From positions 1-38,939 of the forward strand of contig JADGPL010000027.1 in the NCBI GenBank assembly GCA_017882455.1: DNA of 38,939 nucleotides, given 5' to 3'. The notes below the pieces were generated by a model. The model was not told the origin of the DNA. It saw nothing but the letters and a program-made list of their open reading frames with translations, and ran no database searches. Below, in pieces: positions 38,796-38,939 of this stretch. This DNA comes from Solirubrobacteraceae bacterium. GTDB lineage: Bacteria > Actinomycetota > Thermoleophilia > Solirubrobacterales > Solirubrobacteraceae. A program made the translations under genes and the position numbers. Positions within the stretch are counted from its first letter, which is position 1. The number at the start of each line of letters is the position of its first letter.

Positions 38796-38939
38796 CACCG
38801 GCGATCATTGCCACCTGGCGCCAACGGTTGCGGCTTTTTCGGGCGCTTCTGCTCTTCCCGTGGGTGAAGTGAACGCCTGAACGTCGCGCATGCCGCTCTG
38901 CTCCTAGGGTTTCCGGCTTCTGAGGGCTGGAATCGAGAG

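Noticed and set aside
1-38939. Biosynthetic cluster, prophage, integrative element or defence island
   Set aside because: No integrase, transposase, phage, restriction or synthase genes were found. The window reads as ordinary chromosome with many regulator-enzyme pairs.

Overview
The window is about 38.9 kb of very GC-rich, gene-dense bacterial chromosome. Short leaders, GTG/TTG starts and many regulator-enzyme pairs point to an actinobacterium. Exported NHL, YVTN-like and IPT proteins that end in a conserved C-terminal module point further to the Solirubrobacterales (Thermoleophilia). This assignment is an inference from protein style, since there is no rRNA or marker gene. I see no tRNA, rRNA, CRISPR array, insertion sequence or phage gene.

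Layout. 1-430: no convincing gene, except a possible antitoxin start running off the left edge. 427-2761: a 5'-truncated aldo/keto reductase, a VOC protein with the wreck of its AraC regulator, and a DUF1801/unknown pair. 2849-8164: TetR with an intact aldo/keto reductase and a perfect palindromic operator, a secreted protein, then MarR divergent from an azoreductase, and YceI. 8266-15776: two small proteins, a 12-repeat NHL protein, GtrB-like and GtrA-like lipid-linked sugar genes, a methyltransferase, a second secreted protein that seems to start at CTG, and a dienelactone hydrolase. 15988-22362: a CurA-like reductase, a CocE/NonD hydrolase, LuxR, an MFS exporter, and tautomerase/HxlR. 22338-28146: a broken cupin, an MBL-fold hydrolase next to a cyclic-nucleotide-binding protein, an FAD oxidoreductase and a CHASE2 nucleotide cyclase. 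28350-32304: two secreted tandem paralogues that share a nearly identical 3' module. 32346-38759: a 1118-residue fusion of a 14-helix MFS transporter, a cyclic-nucleotide-binding domain and a patatin lipase, then a broken SDR gene, two crotonases and a PfkB kinase.

Two themes stand out. One is handling of electrophiles, quinones and aldehydes by small enzymes each paired with its own regulator (TetR/AKR, MarR/AzoR, HxlR/tautomerase, AraC/VOC, plus CurA-like and dienelactone hydrolase). The other is a possible cyclic-nucleotide circuit: one cyclase and two cyclic-nucleotide-binding proteins within 12 kb, one of them the transporter-lipase fusion. That fusion is the best candidate for an undescribed system. 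Three genes (AraC, cupin, SDR) each carry one internal deletion with frameshift, and a fourth (AKR) has lost its 5' end. This pattern needs checking against reads.
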